DNA of 64,000 bases from positions 15,842,253 through 15,906,252 of the forward strand of contig NW_023998414.1 of the NCBI RefSeq assembly GCF_014805625.2. Reading direction: 5' to 3'. This document shows, piece after piece, positions 12,929 to 26,288 of the stretch. The DNA comes from Glossina fuscipes (lineage: Eukaryota; Arthropoda; Insecta; Diptera; Glossinidae). The position numbers were made by a program, and so were the translations under genes. Every line of letters begins with the position of its first letter. The first letter of the stretch is position 1. The notes beneath the pieces are model-generated. The model saw only the letters and a list, made by a program, of their open reading frames with translations, ran no database searches and was not told the origin of the DNA.

Positions 12929-14281
12929 CTATATCTACAAACACACATACGCAATAGCAAGTAAATAAGAAAATAGTCACTTAGAAGGGGCATGAAACAA
13001 AAGTTATATGCAGAAAGCAGAAAAAAGAAGAGAAAAAATTATGCATGTGTGCGGAAAATGAAAATAAAAGAAAACACAATGAATGAATTGTAATATGTAT
13101 TGTAAAGAAAAGAAAAAAACCTTGCATTGACGATGCCGTTGACGATGAAGATGATGACAAATACATCGTAAAGAAAGTGAACGCACAGAAGACACAGTCT
13201 ACAATGTCATGTTAGAAGATGGTTTCTTATTATTTTTGTTTTATTTTCTGGAAAATAAAGAAATATAGAGAAAGGCCTGAAAGTTCGATGAGTGTTTTCT
13301 TGTTTTTTTTTGCTTTTTTTTTTATGTTCCAAAGTTATATGGTCGGCTGCCCGGAGCAGCAGTTTTTTTAATGCTCCCACTCCGTCTATTTCAAATTCTT
13401 AAAAGCCATTAAAAGCAATATGATGTCGGTTTATGGTTTGCGGTCTTTGCTTATACGTACATGTATATATATATATATATGTCTTCATGTGGGAGTTGCG
13501 CAAAATCGGAAATTTTTACTGTCAATGCACTTTAAAGCACTTTAAGATTTGCATAATTTCCCTCCTATCCATTACTCTAACCGCGCCCCTCCACGCTAAT
13601 GCACATTTACATATAGGGGAAAAGAATGAGAAAAAAAATGAGTAAAAAATGTTTTGTTGCTTTAGCGAAATTTAAGATGAAGACCAAATATAACAATGTC
13701 GCGATTACGTTAAAAGGATATATATATATTTAACAAAGCCAGCAACGACAATAATAATAATAACAACAACAACAACAACAAGAGCAACACACAATAAGAA
13801 ACATTAATAACAATAAGAACAACAAAAATTTTTACTATAAATGCAAATAAAAAATAACATAATAGTTCAGTAAAGTAAACATACGACTTAACGTCTGAGC
13901 CTCTCTTAACGTCATATGCCCGTCTCCTTCAGTCGAGAGTCTACTTAAGTTTTCCTATTGTTTTTTGGTGTTATTCTTATTGTACTTTGTATGTTTATTT
14001 TTGTTCTTTTTCTTAAGATTAACTTTTACAAGAACGTCAATGCATGCATAAGTACAAATGCGCCGGCAATGCGCGAATCTGTGACATGCGGAAGAGCCGG
14101 GAAAGTTTCTCGCCTTCTTCTTTCTCACGGTTGCATTTTCGTTTTCTTCTTCTCGCTATTACTCATATTTTCTTAGCATTTAGGTCTGTTTGTGTAACTA
14201 CAGTTAATTACACTTTACATAATGCTCAACAAAACCCTCATTTAAATTAAGTAAATTATAATGCACTTGTGTGCAAAGGTG

Positions 14282-14312
<31 letters not shown>

Positions 14313-16067
14313 ATATACACTAACATACACACATCTATATATATAAGTGATCATTTTCTGTTTTTTTTTTTTTTTTTCTTTTTCTTTGATATTAAGCAGT
14401 AAAGGAAGTTCGCAACGAAAGTAAATTAAATTCGTCTAAGATCAAATCACCATATCTAGTAAAGGTAGGAAAAACGATTTCTAATTTATAATACACTGAA
14501 ATCATTGCGGAATAAATATCTTTTAGTTTAGAAAGTTGAATTGTTTTCGTACTTGCTTAGCTTCACCTTGTTAGCTACTGTGCGCATGCGAGCAGGCGTC
14601 CTGTGTCCAATCGAAATTTAGTAGACATGTAGATGTTCGTGTTTCCAATTTTACGCTAATTACGAATATATATATATATATATATATGTATAATTACGTT
14701 CCTATTGAGAGCAAAAAAATAAATAAATTTATAAAATTGCCTTTGTTCGATGCTATGTCGCAGCATTTATAATAAGCACATGCTTGTCCGAGTTTCTGCC
14801 TAAGGACTCAACACATCAATGTGTAACATTTCATAGGGGAACGGTAGTCTTCGGCAAATTTAATTTAAAGATTTTGTAATTTGAATAATTGCAAGTGCAT
14901 GTAAAGAATCTGAGCTCCTTGCGCACTTCACAACAACCATAAGCTAACAGAGGAAGTGAAATATTGACATATTACATCTTTGATTAACGGGAGATTATAT
15001 AAGATTACTTTTGTGTATATCTCCGATTTGTTGATTTTGATAGGAAAGCGAAATATGCTGCAACGAAGTTTCATGATGCATGGCCTTAAAATGGAAAACG
15101 TTATATAAAACGAGTACATTGTTGTTGGGCAAGATCGCCATTAAGTATCGTACACAACTTCGCTCTAACGCCAATTTCCATTTATTTTCATAACAAAATA
15201 TTGAAAATTATACTTTGTTTCCATAAAAATGCATACCTGCATGCATGAGATGCCTTATATGGGAGGGAACGCCAAATGTGAATCCGCATAATCCAAATTT
15301 ACAAAAATTAATTTTTTTTACCAGAGATGTTATCTCATTTATATTCCTCATGACTTGTATACCATCCGAACGCTATTCCACACGTAAACTTTCTTATGAA
15401 ACCAAGTGCAAAAAACAGAAACGGAGGAAGGTTGACTTTTATGACGCATTACTCTTATGGAATTTTCATCAAAAAATAATTAAAAAATTATTTACTGGCT
15501 ACAATTATACATTTCAGCCATACAGTAAGCGAAACCCTTAAAGCCAATCTGTTTTCACTGGCATTCATTCTGGAGCCGAAACATGTGTCATCAAGATATC
15601 TCGAATGTTGTCATCTGCAGTTTGACAGCCGATGCACACATGCATAAATCAAATCAGAAACACATTCTGAGTCGATCAGTATATTGAAAAATGGGTCTGC
15701 CTTAAAGCCTTAACGTAGGCTATAATTTTTGATTTCATTTATGGGTTTATTTTTTTAACATTTATCTGAAGTTTGTAAGCAAAAAAAAAAAAAAAATTAA
15801 GTAAAATTTGTGAAAAATGTCTGTAGCCTATCGTATCTTTTTAAGGGTCCTTATAGCCGCCTTTCACTAAAATGAATCAATTAAGCACGTTCCTCTGTCC
15901 GTTTGTCAAATACACAAATAATGAAATTTTATCCCGCAAGCTGACATTAATAACGGGTCAAGTTAATTAAAGGATACGCTCACAGTGCAAGTGAGTATTT
16001 CGCCCATTACTCATATTCTACGATAGGCATAACGACAAAAACTCAACGTGATCCTACAGTAACTGTA
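10346..16067. other. Non-coding, simple-repeat-rich stretch
   Basis: No gene is visible. It contains T runs (10,779-10,798; 11,957-11,973; 14,361-14,377), TA tracts (12,091-12,110; 12,890-12,928; 13,464-13,480; 14,668-14,688), the CA array at 12,446-12,486 and AAT/AAC triplets near 13,749-13,781. Open frames here are short and low-complexity. Confidence 0.6.
12381..12486. repeat. TA / CA dinucleotide microsatellite
   Basis: A mixed TA/CA run (12,381-12,410) is followed, after a short spacer, by about 20 perfect CA units (12,446-12,486). The Cys/Val-rich minus-strand frame across it is an artefact. Confidence 0.9.
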
Positions 16068-16253
16068 ATGGGAAAATGGAATGAAAAAATCGGCTCTGTC
16101 CAGTTTTCAAGAGACTCGGTGGTAGGTACTGTTCTAGAATATAACATTGCCAGACATGTCGCAGGACATTTAGATGGATTTTCAATTAACTTGTACGCAG
16201 GCGCTGCCGTATTTTGCATTAACCGCATCATAAGTAAATCAAAGTCGCATTAG
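16068..16253 (+). CDS. Coding-like open frame, unrecognised (61 codons)
   Basis: I do not recognise this protein. It starts at an ATG in the context GTAATGG and ends at TAG. The composition is mixed rather than low-complexity (for example NIARHVAGHLDGF), and the local DNA is less AT-rich than its flanks. The opposite strand is also open over the same bases (16,043-16,231), so the openness may simply reflect lower AT content. There is no good splice acceptor upstream and no neighbour to give context. It may be a short exon, a transposon scrap or chance. Confidence 0.15.
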   Translation: MGKWNEKIGSVQFSRDSVVGTVLEYNIARHVAGHLDGFSINLYAGAAVFCINRIISKSKSH

Positions 16254-19200
16254 CGTTATACCAGCATTTTGCAGAGATTTTGAAAATTGTTGTATGAGAT
16301 ACACTCGCAACCGATCTTCTATAACTCATCTAAACATCACTTTGAGAGGCGATGATTTCGCAGTTTTTCAAAATTTTCGCGGCACTGTATTGAAGACAAC
16401 TTTACACAGCCGATTGTTGTCTTTATGGAAGATTTGAAAAACTTTAACTAAAAGTATATTTTTAGCCGCTACGTGTCAGTATTTTTTATACTCTTTTTTT
16501 TTTTTTTTTTTTTAAGTTGAAAAACTGACTCGTGCTTAAAGTGTTTGTACACATAAAAACTCAAGAGTATTAGAGAAAATAAAGCAAAGAAAAGAAAAAG
16601 GAAAGGAAAAGAAAAAAATAAAAAATTGAAATGAAACTAAAGAAAAATAGACACTCTTCAGTCCGTATTGATTGTAGATTATGTAACAGCAGCTGTTGCC
16701 ATCAATCATCAACAAACAATAAAAATACTTTGCAGTTTTAGCTTAGAAGTGCTGATGTATGATGCTCAACAACGCCTACAACTTTTCTTACTAAAAAGAG
16801 TAAAAAAAATAAAAAAATAACTATAGTGAAGGGATTGATAACTATTTTCGATATAATGCAACTTGTGGTTTAAATGACTTACAATGGCTGCCAATATGTT
16901 TTTTTTTTTTTTTTTTCTTTCAAAATTTGTTTTTTTTTTTCTCTGCTTTTGCAGTTTTCTATTATTTTCTCTATAGGTCTTGCCAGTCAATGAACCTTCG
17001 TCTACACATATATAACGTATATCAGCGGTTTAAAGAAGCGCCATTATTTATAACAAGTATACTGTAATATAGTGATGTCTGGTCGGTCGAACTGACAGGT
17101 GACTAATTGGTAATTTTTGTTAGTTAACAAGTGAGACTTGTATGTATGTATGAGGGCGTATGTTGTGAACATGATTTTTAAAAAATTTGCTCAACATTCT
17201 TCCCTCCAATGCGATACGATACGATACAATTTTTCATTTGTATTGAGGATGTTATTGCTTCGCCCGCTTCGCTATTTTTGCTAAAATATTTGTTTTTTTT
17301 TTCTTCTTTTATATATATATATATATATATTTGGTTTTTGTTATTTTTTGTGCTTTTTTTTTCCGTTTTCCTAGAAATTAATCTCCTTCTTGTTCCCTTG
17401 TTGCGGTTTTATCTCTTGCTCTTGCACTTGAACACTCCCTGTTAAAGCTGACAGTTGAGTGATATTTTTCTAGTATCACTTGAAATGCACTTTTACGCTC
17501 CTGTCTTCCGTGCCATGTTGATGATGATGTTGACAACGATGATATAACCAATGGGTATGTGCGTGTGTTTGAAGTAATAGTAACTGGTAATCAATGCTAA
17601 TGGTGTAAATAAATTTTTCCTTTTATATTTGTTTGCTTAACGATAGAAGAAACGGGGAGCGTGAGAAAAATAAACTTTGTAGTTGTGTGCAAAAAATGTT
17701 TTTTTTTTTTCACTTTTTTTCCCTTCCTCTATTTTAAGTGGCTGAAATAGTTATTTATAGCGTAAAAAATTGTTTTACTAAATGTGTTATAATATGTTAT
17801 GCATACAGTTTTATGTATTTATTGAAAGATAAAGATAGTAAAGATGCATATATACACATGCACGTATAGACTTGACATATACAGAGGCTTACAACTGTTA
17901 ATGATTTAATAAAAAAGCGGTCGAGAATGAGATTTATAACTTACTACACAATAGCATATCATCATGTCATATATAACAATTACAAATTGATATTACAGTT
18001 ACAGCGTAGTCAAGTTGCTTATGACTTCAGTTTCAATTTAATGCAAACAGAAGCAAAGAACTTTTAATAAAGTACGCAAGCAGTAGCAGGCAAATAAACA
18101 TTTTGCAACGATAAACTAAAAGCGAAAGTAACGCTCGCCTTACTGATAACGTTATTAAATAAAGATAAAAGATTTAAGAGTTCGTCGCGCATTTTAAAGG
18201 GTTAAAATGTCTTTTTTATGGCATAACCGATATCTTGCGCCATGTAAAACTCTATGGGAATGTCTTACCTATTGATATCTACCGCCGTTGGGAGCTGCTT
18301 ACGTTCACTTGAAAGCATTTCTAAGCAGAAACACAAAAGTGTAACTCACTACCAATACTAGTTAAGTAGATATGAGGTTAAGAAGAAAGTTTAAATTGGC
18401 GTTGGTTACTATGTTACACATTTGTCTACCATTCACTCTGCCATTTCGCATCGCGAAAAATGTAAAATTTATCACACAGTCTCCATCATAGGAAAAGTGA
18501 CTCTTTCGAATGTAAAATCTTCCCAAAGAAAAAAAAAAAAAGAAAGAAGACGAGTATTTGAACACGCAGAGTCGACTTGATGATGCTGACTAATAAGCAA
18601 ATCAATAAGAAAAACGAACATGTGTATAACGAATTTCAAAATTTTCGACACGTTTCTCGCGAGACACGGTTGCTAAAAATGGCAAGCAGCATAACTCCAG
18701 CGATTTTAATTTTTTTTCATTTCACTGTTCTACAATATCTTTTCAAGAGCATTCTAAAGAGAAGCGTATGAGATTTAATTCAACTTTTTTTATTAATGAA
18801 AAGTTTCTCTTTGCATCGAAAATTGGACACTTTCAATGCAGTACGCGCTCATCTCACGGAATATGATATTTTCTTAAATATTCAATGCATTTCTCTAGCT
18901 ACAGGATTTGTTTGTTTTTTTTTTTTTTTCCTTTAAATGAGATATGTACTCGTTACACTACTTGTCGCGACTTTAGTGTTAACCTTTTTTACAAAATTTC
19001 CATGTATATGTGTTCGTTTTTAATGCTTAAAGGTACGCATCATAATCTTTTGCCTTCACTTGCGCTAGAAACAACTGTCAAAAATGCTACTTTCAAGCTG
19101 TTGAAGCTGTCGCTTCCTCCTTTTAAGGTAAAAAGAAGGCAAATTGTATTTTTTACTGTCACGTGCACCAAGGGCTTAAGCATATTCCGATATTAAAAGC

Positions 19201-20819
19201 TATCTGCATTTAAAGGCAAACAACAGTTAAATATGCCAAAAAAACTTTATCCTTTAGACAATTGCTTCAAACCCGATAACGTTGGAGAGTTTCTTCCTGC
19301 AAAACTTTACTCTCATTTAAGGCAATTTATTACAGCCAGATAATAATGTATGGATCTGTTCATACATTGAAAATGTTCGCTTTTCACGAGTTTTTCATTC
19401 CTTTTCCCCTTGTACTATTATTGTACGAAGACCCTGTATGAGATTTGAATTGGTTATGTGAGAAGAAGGAAAAAATGAAATGAAATTTTGAATAAATACA
19501 TTTGGTTACTATTTGATTACAATTGTAAAATACCTTCATCAGCAAGTTACGATCAAGAAAAATAATCGCTATATGCCTATAAATGGTCGATACAAGAATC
19601 GCTTTGACTAATGAACCACTGAACTGAAGTAGTTGTGATTTTGTAACACAAACTAACAGATATCTACTAAGACCGTCCCTTCGCCGTATTCTAATTGATT
19701 TAACATATCGATCCATTTTGTGGAAACGTTTGTCTAGACAGAAGCTTTAGAGAGACTTTACTTGAATGGGAGAACATTTTTTGCATGTACACGTTACCAA
19801 TAGTAAGATTGTTGCAAATCACAGACGTAGTTACGAAAAACCCATTCTTTTATCATATCAGTCCGTTAATAAATGTTTCCAAAATCGATTTAAGTATGTC
19901 AGCCCGGCAATGAGTCTATCCACATATCTGTCTATCACTCTCTTTCTCTCTCTATGTCTGATTCCCGTCCATATATCTTTAATGACGTTTTCATGAAATT
20001 ACTTATGTTGGTACAATCTAAAATGGATGAATTCGTCGGCGAGGGTGGTGAGGGGAGGACTTTCCATTGCTAGTACTGTTCAAGAAAAATTGATGAGAAA
20101 CGATATTTCCACATATTAAATGAAAAATTTGAATCGGATAGAACCATTGCAACCAGTAAGATCCAATTTTTAGCTTTTTACGATCGATATTGCGAAAAAT
20201 AATTTCATACGAAAATCTACTGTGGGCTTAGTTTGGTTTACGTAGGCATAGTGTGTTGGGGCCATTCCACTTATAAGAGTTCCCGTTCAAAGGCACAGTA
20301 GAGTAGTGTGTTTAAGTGTTTAAGTGTACGACCTTGTCTGACTGTACCGTTCCAATTGCCTTTAGTATTTGTAAGTTTGAAAGATTTATCATATTTTTAG
20401 TATTTTCAGACTTGCACAGATTGAATATGTTAAAAAGGACAAATAATGCCTAAAATCACTTGTACTTTCCTCCTAAGCGAACTAAAAGCAACAGAGTAAC
20501 AACAAAAGACATACAAAACATAGGCATTCCTTTCCATTCGTGCATATAACAAGGCTCGATATGTCTTGCTTGCTCATAAGAACACATAAAAAATGAGAAA
20601 TTCGGTTATCGATATATTTTGTATCGATGACTAGCTATGTATGTAAGTCCTATAGAAAAATTGATTTGCTTAGAAATACCATTTGGTTATTGAATGAAAT
20701 TTTTGGAAATTCCGTTTCAGTTGGTCAGTCAAACAAAGCATTTTAAGAGTAAACATTTAAAAGCATATTGAGGCTAACGAATGCTTTATGCGTCTTCCAT
20801 AAATATGTGCAGGCGTGTG

Positions 20820-20822
<3 letters not shown>

Positions 20823-20854
<32 letters not shown>
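20823..20854. repeat. (AT)16 microsatellite
   Basis: Sixteen uninterrupted AT units. A second, shorter AT run lies about 110 bases downstream. Confidence 0.95.
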
Positions 20855-20857
<3 letters not shown>

Positions 20858-23800
20858 ATCATTTTACAATATTTGCAATCATTTTTCATTAGTTCCATTG
20901 TTTGCGTGTAATGACTTTATCTTTGCGTTAGCCAAGAAGTCAGCCAGTCTCTGCAAAAATAGTAAATATATATATATATATATGTTATTTGTATATGTAT
21001 GTTTATGCACTCTCTTATACAATAAATCATAATATGAATCATATTTCATAATATTTAACTGTCAGTTGTGAAAAATTTGGCGAAGAAATTCTGATGTGAG
21101 AAAGCTAAGGGGAGAGAAGATCAGTAAGCAAATTGTATTCCTTTGGGTGACAATCGCCCAGGGTAAATGTACGAAATGCTGCAGGACACATTTTCTAGAA
21201 TGTCGGGGGAATCCCTAAATACAAACTTTACACGAGACTAATTTCAACTTTCTATTAACATGTGTTTGAGCAATTGATTGAGAAAATTGATTCTAAGATC
21301 TTTCAGAATTCGATGCAGTTCGTATATATAGGATTTCAAATATCGTTATATGCTATAAAGGGAAAGGAAGATTAACATATTTTGGGTCATCGATGATAGA
21401 TATAAGAGCGCTGTGAATATCACTAATAATAACAACACACTTTATACTAACAAACTAAAGAAGACAGGTTTCACAGCTTATCTTCTCCAATGACGAGATA
21501 CGCAGAATCTCTCGAAACTAATCAATAGATTTCGTCTCACTCTCCAGCATTTGCTGAACTAAGGCGAAGCAGAAACCAACCAAGTAAGACCAACAGATGA
21601 AAAAACCCAATGGCAAGCGGGGCAAAAGCTCAGAAAAGTTACACAGCAGCATGCATGTGCATACAAAGTCACAAAATACGAAATTTGTGTACAAACACAC
21701 CGCAGTGAAGAAGAAGAAGGAAATCCAATAGGGAAACTTTTAATGCTACCAAAAAATATTGCAAACAAAGTGCGAAAAAAAGCCATAAAAATGCTATGCT
21801 AAGAGGCAATCGGACAAACGTACGGTGGGATCAGAACAAGATGACAAGTGAACTAGACGTGTAATCAGTACTACACGGGAGGAATATTTGGAAGCCGGTC
21901 ATAGTTGTGGTCTTAAGTGATTCGTAAGACTTCTTTTGTCCTTCGAACTCACGAAGGAAGAACACAAAGTTTTACCTGACGTGTGGACAAATCCATGTCT
22001 GGTATTTTTTGAAATTTTTCCCTCCGCTCGCAAAAAATTGCGACATACTTGCTTTGTTCTCTACAGTGCCCTTTACAGAATCCACGAATTCGTACACTTG
22101 TCTTTTTTGTCATAGTACAGTTTAGAATCGTTTAAGATAATTTTGTCCTTCTACAGCGACAGAGTGTCGTGCTTTTTTTGAAATACTCACGAGGAGTGCA
22201 AACCATTCTATCTTATCAGTTGTTGTTCTAAATAATTCAAATATTCGTCATGGCCCAAAGTCACGGAAAGTTCAGACCCAAATTAGTACCAATTGTTTAA
22301 TTAACTCCAAATGCAAAAAAAAAAAAAAAGCGGAGAGAGAGAGAGAGCAACTTTTAGTAGTAGATATCCACGGTTTACCCTAAAGTGGATGCATGGACTT
22401 TCATCGCTTGTTTAAAACAAAATTAAAAATAAATATTTATTTTCGAAAATTATAAATCAATATTAGTTTGGTTTTTATTTTTATTACTATTTTCATTGTA
22501 TCCAATGACTATTTAAATTCATTGATATCATGTGTTGTTGTTGCCGATTCAAAATGCAAACCGAATTAAAAAGCTTTACAAAAATTTCATATTCACTTAT
22601 ATATGTCATGTTACGAATACATTGCAAAATATTTACAGTTAGAATTTTGTTAGATTTTGTTGTTGCATTTAAATATATTTGAATATGCTTCAACTGAAAT
22701 ATAAATGAATAATATTTTTTTTTCTCTTTTTTTTTATTTTTTTTTTTTTTTTACAATTTCTTTATATCACCACACACTATATAACAAACACACTTGTATA
22801 TAGATATATTTATATTGCGTCAGCCCGCATTATTATCAGTATTATGTTGTTATTTACCATTTTACCCGCTCTCATCTACATATTAGATTATTTGTCTATC
22901 AGTTGTGCCGTAGGCTGTAGGCTACGGAATGCGAACACACATTAACAAGAGCATAATACACTTTATCATCATCAAATCTATTCCATATAAATACAAGTAT
23001 TTGAACATGAAATTTTACTTTATATTCTTTAAATTTTTAAAATTTATAAAATCTATATACATATATATATATTTTTTGTTTTGCTTTTATATTTTTGCAT
23101 TTATTTGCCATTCATTCATTCATTCAATCTTCTTTCTTTTTTGCTTTTTTCTTTTCTTCTCTATAAACATCTGCACAAATTAGTTTCTGGTCTGTATTGC
23201 ATTTTGAATAAAAAATATTTTCCTTATACAATATATGTATATATATATATGTATAGAAGGAGAGAAAGTACAACCGACTTGGAACGAATTTTTATTAAAT
23301 ACTGTTCCAATTGCTTCTACTTTTTCCCTCACTACTATCAACTGCTATATAAACGTACGACCTATAGGAAATAACAATCCTACATCGATCCGATGCCGAT
23401 TAAGTCAGTTCCCTATCTGATATGAGCCAAGGACTACTTTTGGGCTTTTTTTTTTTTTTTTTTTTTTTGAGTTCTTATCCCGCCAAAGGGCAATGTACGC
23501 GTTAGGATTTACTCGCTTATGTGAAATTGTGCAGCATAAAAACGGTGGAGCAGCGAGTACAACTGAGCCGATTTCGAATTTAAAGGCGTGATTCAAGGTA
23601 AATGTACATCTGCGATTATCGGGCTTTAGTTTGTTTATTTTTCAATCTCTACAAACAACACAATTAATGGGCTTTGGTGATGAATATAAATTTTATACAA
23701 AATCCATATAAATTCATATGTTTTTGTCATATTCAAATGAGCTTAGACTACAAACTTATTTTGTAAGCCTTTATATGAAGGCTTACACATATTTGCGTAA

Positions 23801-25619
23801 GTGTTTGCACATTTATGCATGCGGTTATCATATTATTACTAAATTTCATTTATATTTTACGACTATAGTTAGTTGCATTACGTTTTCACAAACATGCACA
23901 ATGTGCATATGTAATTGTACTATGTATGCGCCTGTGTGCGTGCGTGTGTTTGCGTATACGTGTGGATATTTTTCTTTTCATAATGTTTCAAGCAAGTGCG
24001 ATAAACTCTGCATAGTTAGTGCCAGTCAACGTAGATAACTGTGAAAACCTCGACAGCCCTTCATCTGTGGAGCTTTTTAAATTTATGTACACCCTATCGG
24101 TCTCTTGTCTTAACACGCTTCGCGAAACTATCATTTAATGTCTCGGCGGCTTCGAATGTTCCCCTTCTAAATATATCATACCCTCATCTTTATCCGGCTT
24201 TGATCGCTATGATCTTCACGCCTACTTGATCAGAGTTTGCTAAGGAATACTTTATCACGTCATGGAATCTTTATTGTTTTGTTGGTGAGTGTGTACTCTT
24301 AATTTAAAAATGGCGCGTTTCAAAATTTTGCCATCTAATCCTCAGAGATCGATTACTTGCCCCGATACGATGGCAGGCAGCAGTCATTGTGATTACAAAA
24401 AATATGATGGCCGAGCGACTCGCTTACGCCTACTTCTTATCCCATACAATACGAATAGAAGCAATTGCTTAGAGCAGCTCTCCAAACCATTTTGCTGCTC
24501 AAGATTATCTCCCCAAGGTAAGCTCTGGCAGAGAGAGTCTTTCTAAAGACTTTCTTCTTACTATTTTATGTGCTGCTAATGATGCTTCGAACTTTAACAA
24601 CTCTTCTCTCAAAGCTTTCTCTTTGCAAGCTGATTGAGTTGTTTTCTCAGAAATTTTGCACGCTACTTCTAGATTGGATAGGATTGCTTAGACCTCAGAC
24701 AATGGATATTTTTTCTTTGAATGCAGCTGGCACGGGCTGTACTCACTTTACTAGCAGAAAATATTTGATTTGTTCAGAAAAATGACGTTGCCATATTTGC
24801 ATATTTTTCAAAATCCTTCTATAGTTTTCAAAATCTTCAAGAACATTATTATCCCACACACACGCACAGCATGCCCTTGCATCTCTAAAAAAGAAAAAAA
24901 AGTATCAACCATAACCTTTTTGCTTAGGTTGTAGTGTCATCATGTTCAAAGAAATTTCTTCGAAATGTCCACTCGCTGTACATCGGAGCATTGTATGTGT
25001 CGAATAGCGAAGGCGAAAAAAAAGTTTTCAATTTTTTAATGTATTACATAAATTTAGTTTGTTGGTTCTTATTTATAAAAAGCAGGAACATCCTTCGGGG
25101 GGATGGTATGAGATAGTGGTGCCAAACTGGCACTGCTTGAGCTAAATTTTGCGAAATGAATCAAAAAAAGTTTGCGTTTCTTGATTTCATTTTTGGCTTT
25201 TTTTTTTTTTCAAACGCTTTGCAAGGAATTTCTCAACATTTTTATTAATTGTAACGGAGTTTGAATTCTGATAAATGTTTTATATCGTACGATCCAAAGA
25301 GCTATAGATAAGGTTAATATAAATTCTTTGTTTATTTAATTTATTTATAAAGGGAAAAAAAATGTTCGTAAAATATTTAATAAAAAATCGGCAAAATTCG
25401 TAAATTTATTCATATTCATGCTGTATCCCATAAATCGGATAGTCAATGCACTTCTATCTGTTATCAAGAATGTGACTGATTGTTAAGGCAAAAACAATTT
25501 ATTAAATGTTATTTATACGCTACGTACGTTAAAATTCATTACAAATTATTGTATAATTTAATAAAACCGATTTAATAAACGTTTACTGCATATGTGTTGT
25601 GCACATAGCTAACATACAC

Positions 25620-25651
25620 ATGCATACATACATACATACATACATACATAC
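25620..25651. repeat. (CATA)n tetranucleotide microsatellite
   Basis: About eight CATA units. A similar array occurs at 56,763-56,813. Confidence 0.9.
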
Positions 25652-26244
25652 ACACGTACATTATCTATTATGCATTAAATTCTTTAATAATGAATGAAAA
25701 GCTTATACATATGTTTCTTGTTATAGTGAATAGCAAAAGCCCCACCACATTAGAACTGACTGAATTCAAATGCTGTGTAAATAATAAAATATTATATAAT
25801 AAAAGTGCAAAAGCAGAAGTGAGCGGGACAAAAGCCGAGAAGCATTGGCATAGGCAGGGTGGAAGAAGGGGAGGAGGGGGTGTGGAAAAAAAAGAAAAAA
25901 CCAAAACAGACATAAAAATTTGAAAAGCAAAGAAATCAGTTAACATTAAATAACGCCTTTGCATTCAGTCCTATTCAGTTGTGTGCAGTTTGTTTATATT
26001 CAAAATATATATATATATATACAGTTACATTTATAATGCAATATACGTATGCGTGTATCTGTATTAGTGTATTTGCCTACGTAATCGTATATTAAAAGTT
26101 TAGGAATCAGTGTATAAAACACCCACGGAATGAAATAACATTCACACAAACATTGTGTGAGCGATTTGTAGGCGAACATAAACTGGGCTACTGTTGGTGG
26201 CTGTCACTAACATCAACTGATGCAGGCACATATGCTCAAACATA

Positions 26245-26257
26245 ACACACACACACA

Positions 26258-26288
<31 letters not shown>
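26245..26288. repeat. (AC)n microsatellite
   Basis: About 22 AC units with one AT interruption near 26,263. Confidence 0.9.

Noticed and set aside
16936..16980. Two acceptor-like sites (CTCTGCTTTTGCAG and TTTTCTCTATAG)
   Set aside because: The frames after them close within about 13 codons. Pyrimidine runs are common here.
24040..24780. GC-richer block with pieces vaguely like mariner (LGGFECSP..) or LINE (RWQAAVIVITKN) proteins
   Set aside because: The resemblances are short, contradict each other on transposon class and need several frame changes. I cannot support an assignment.
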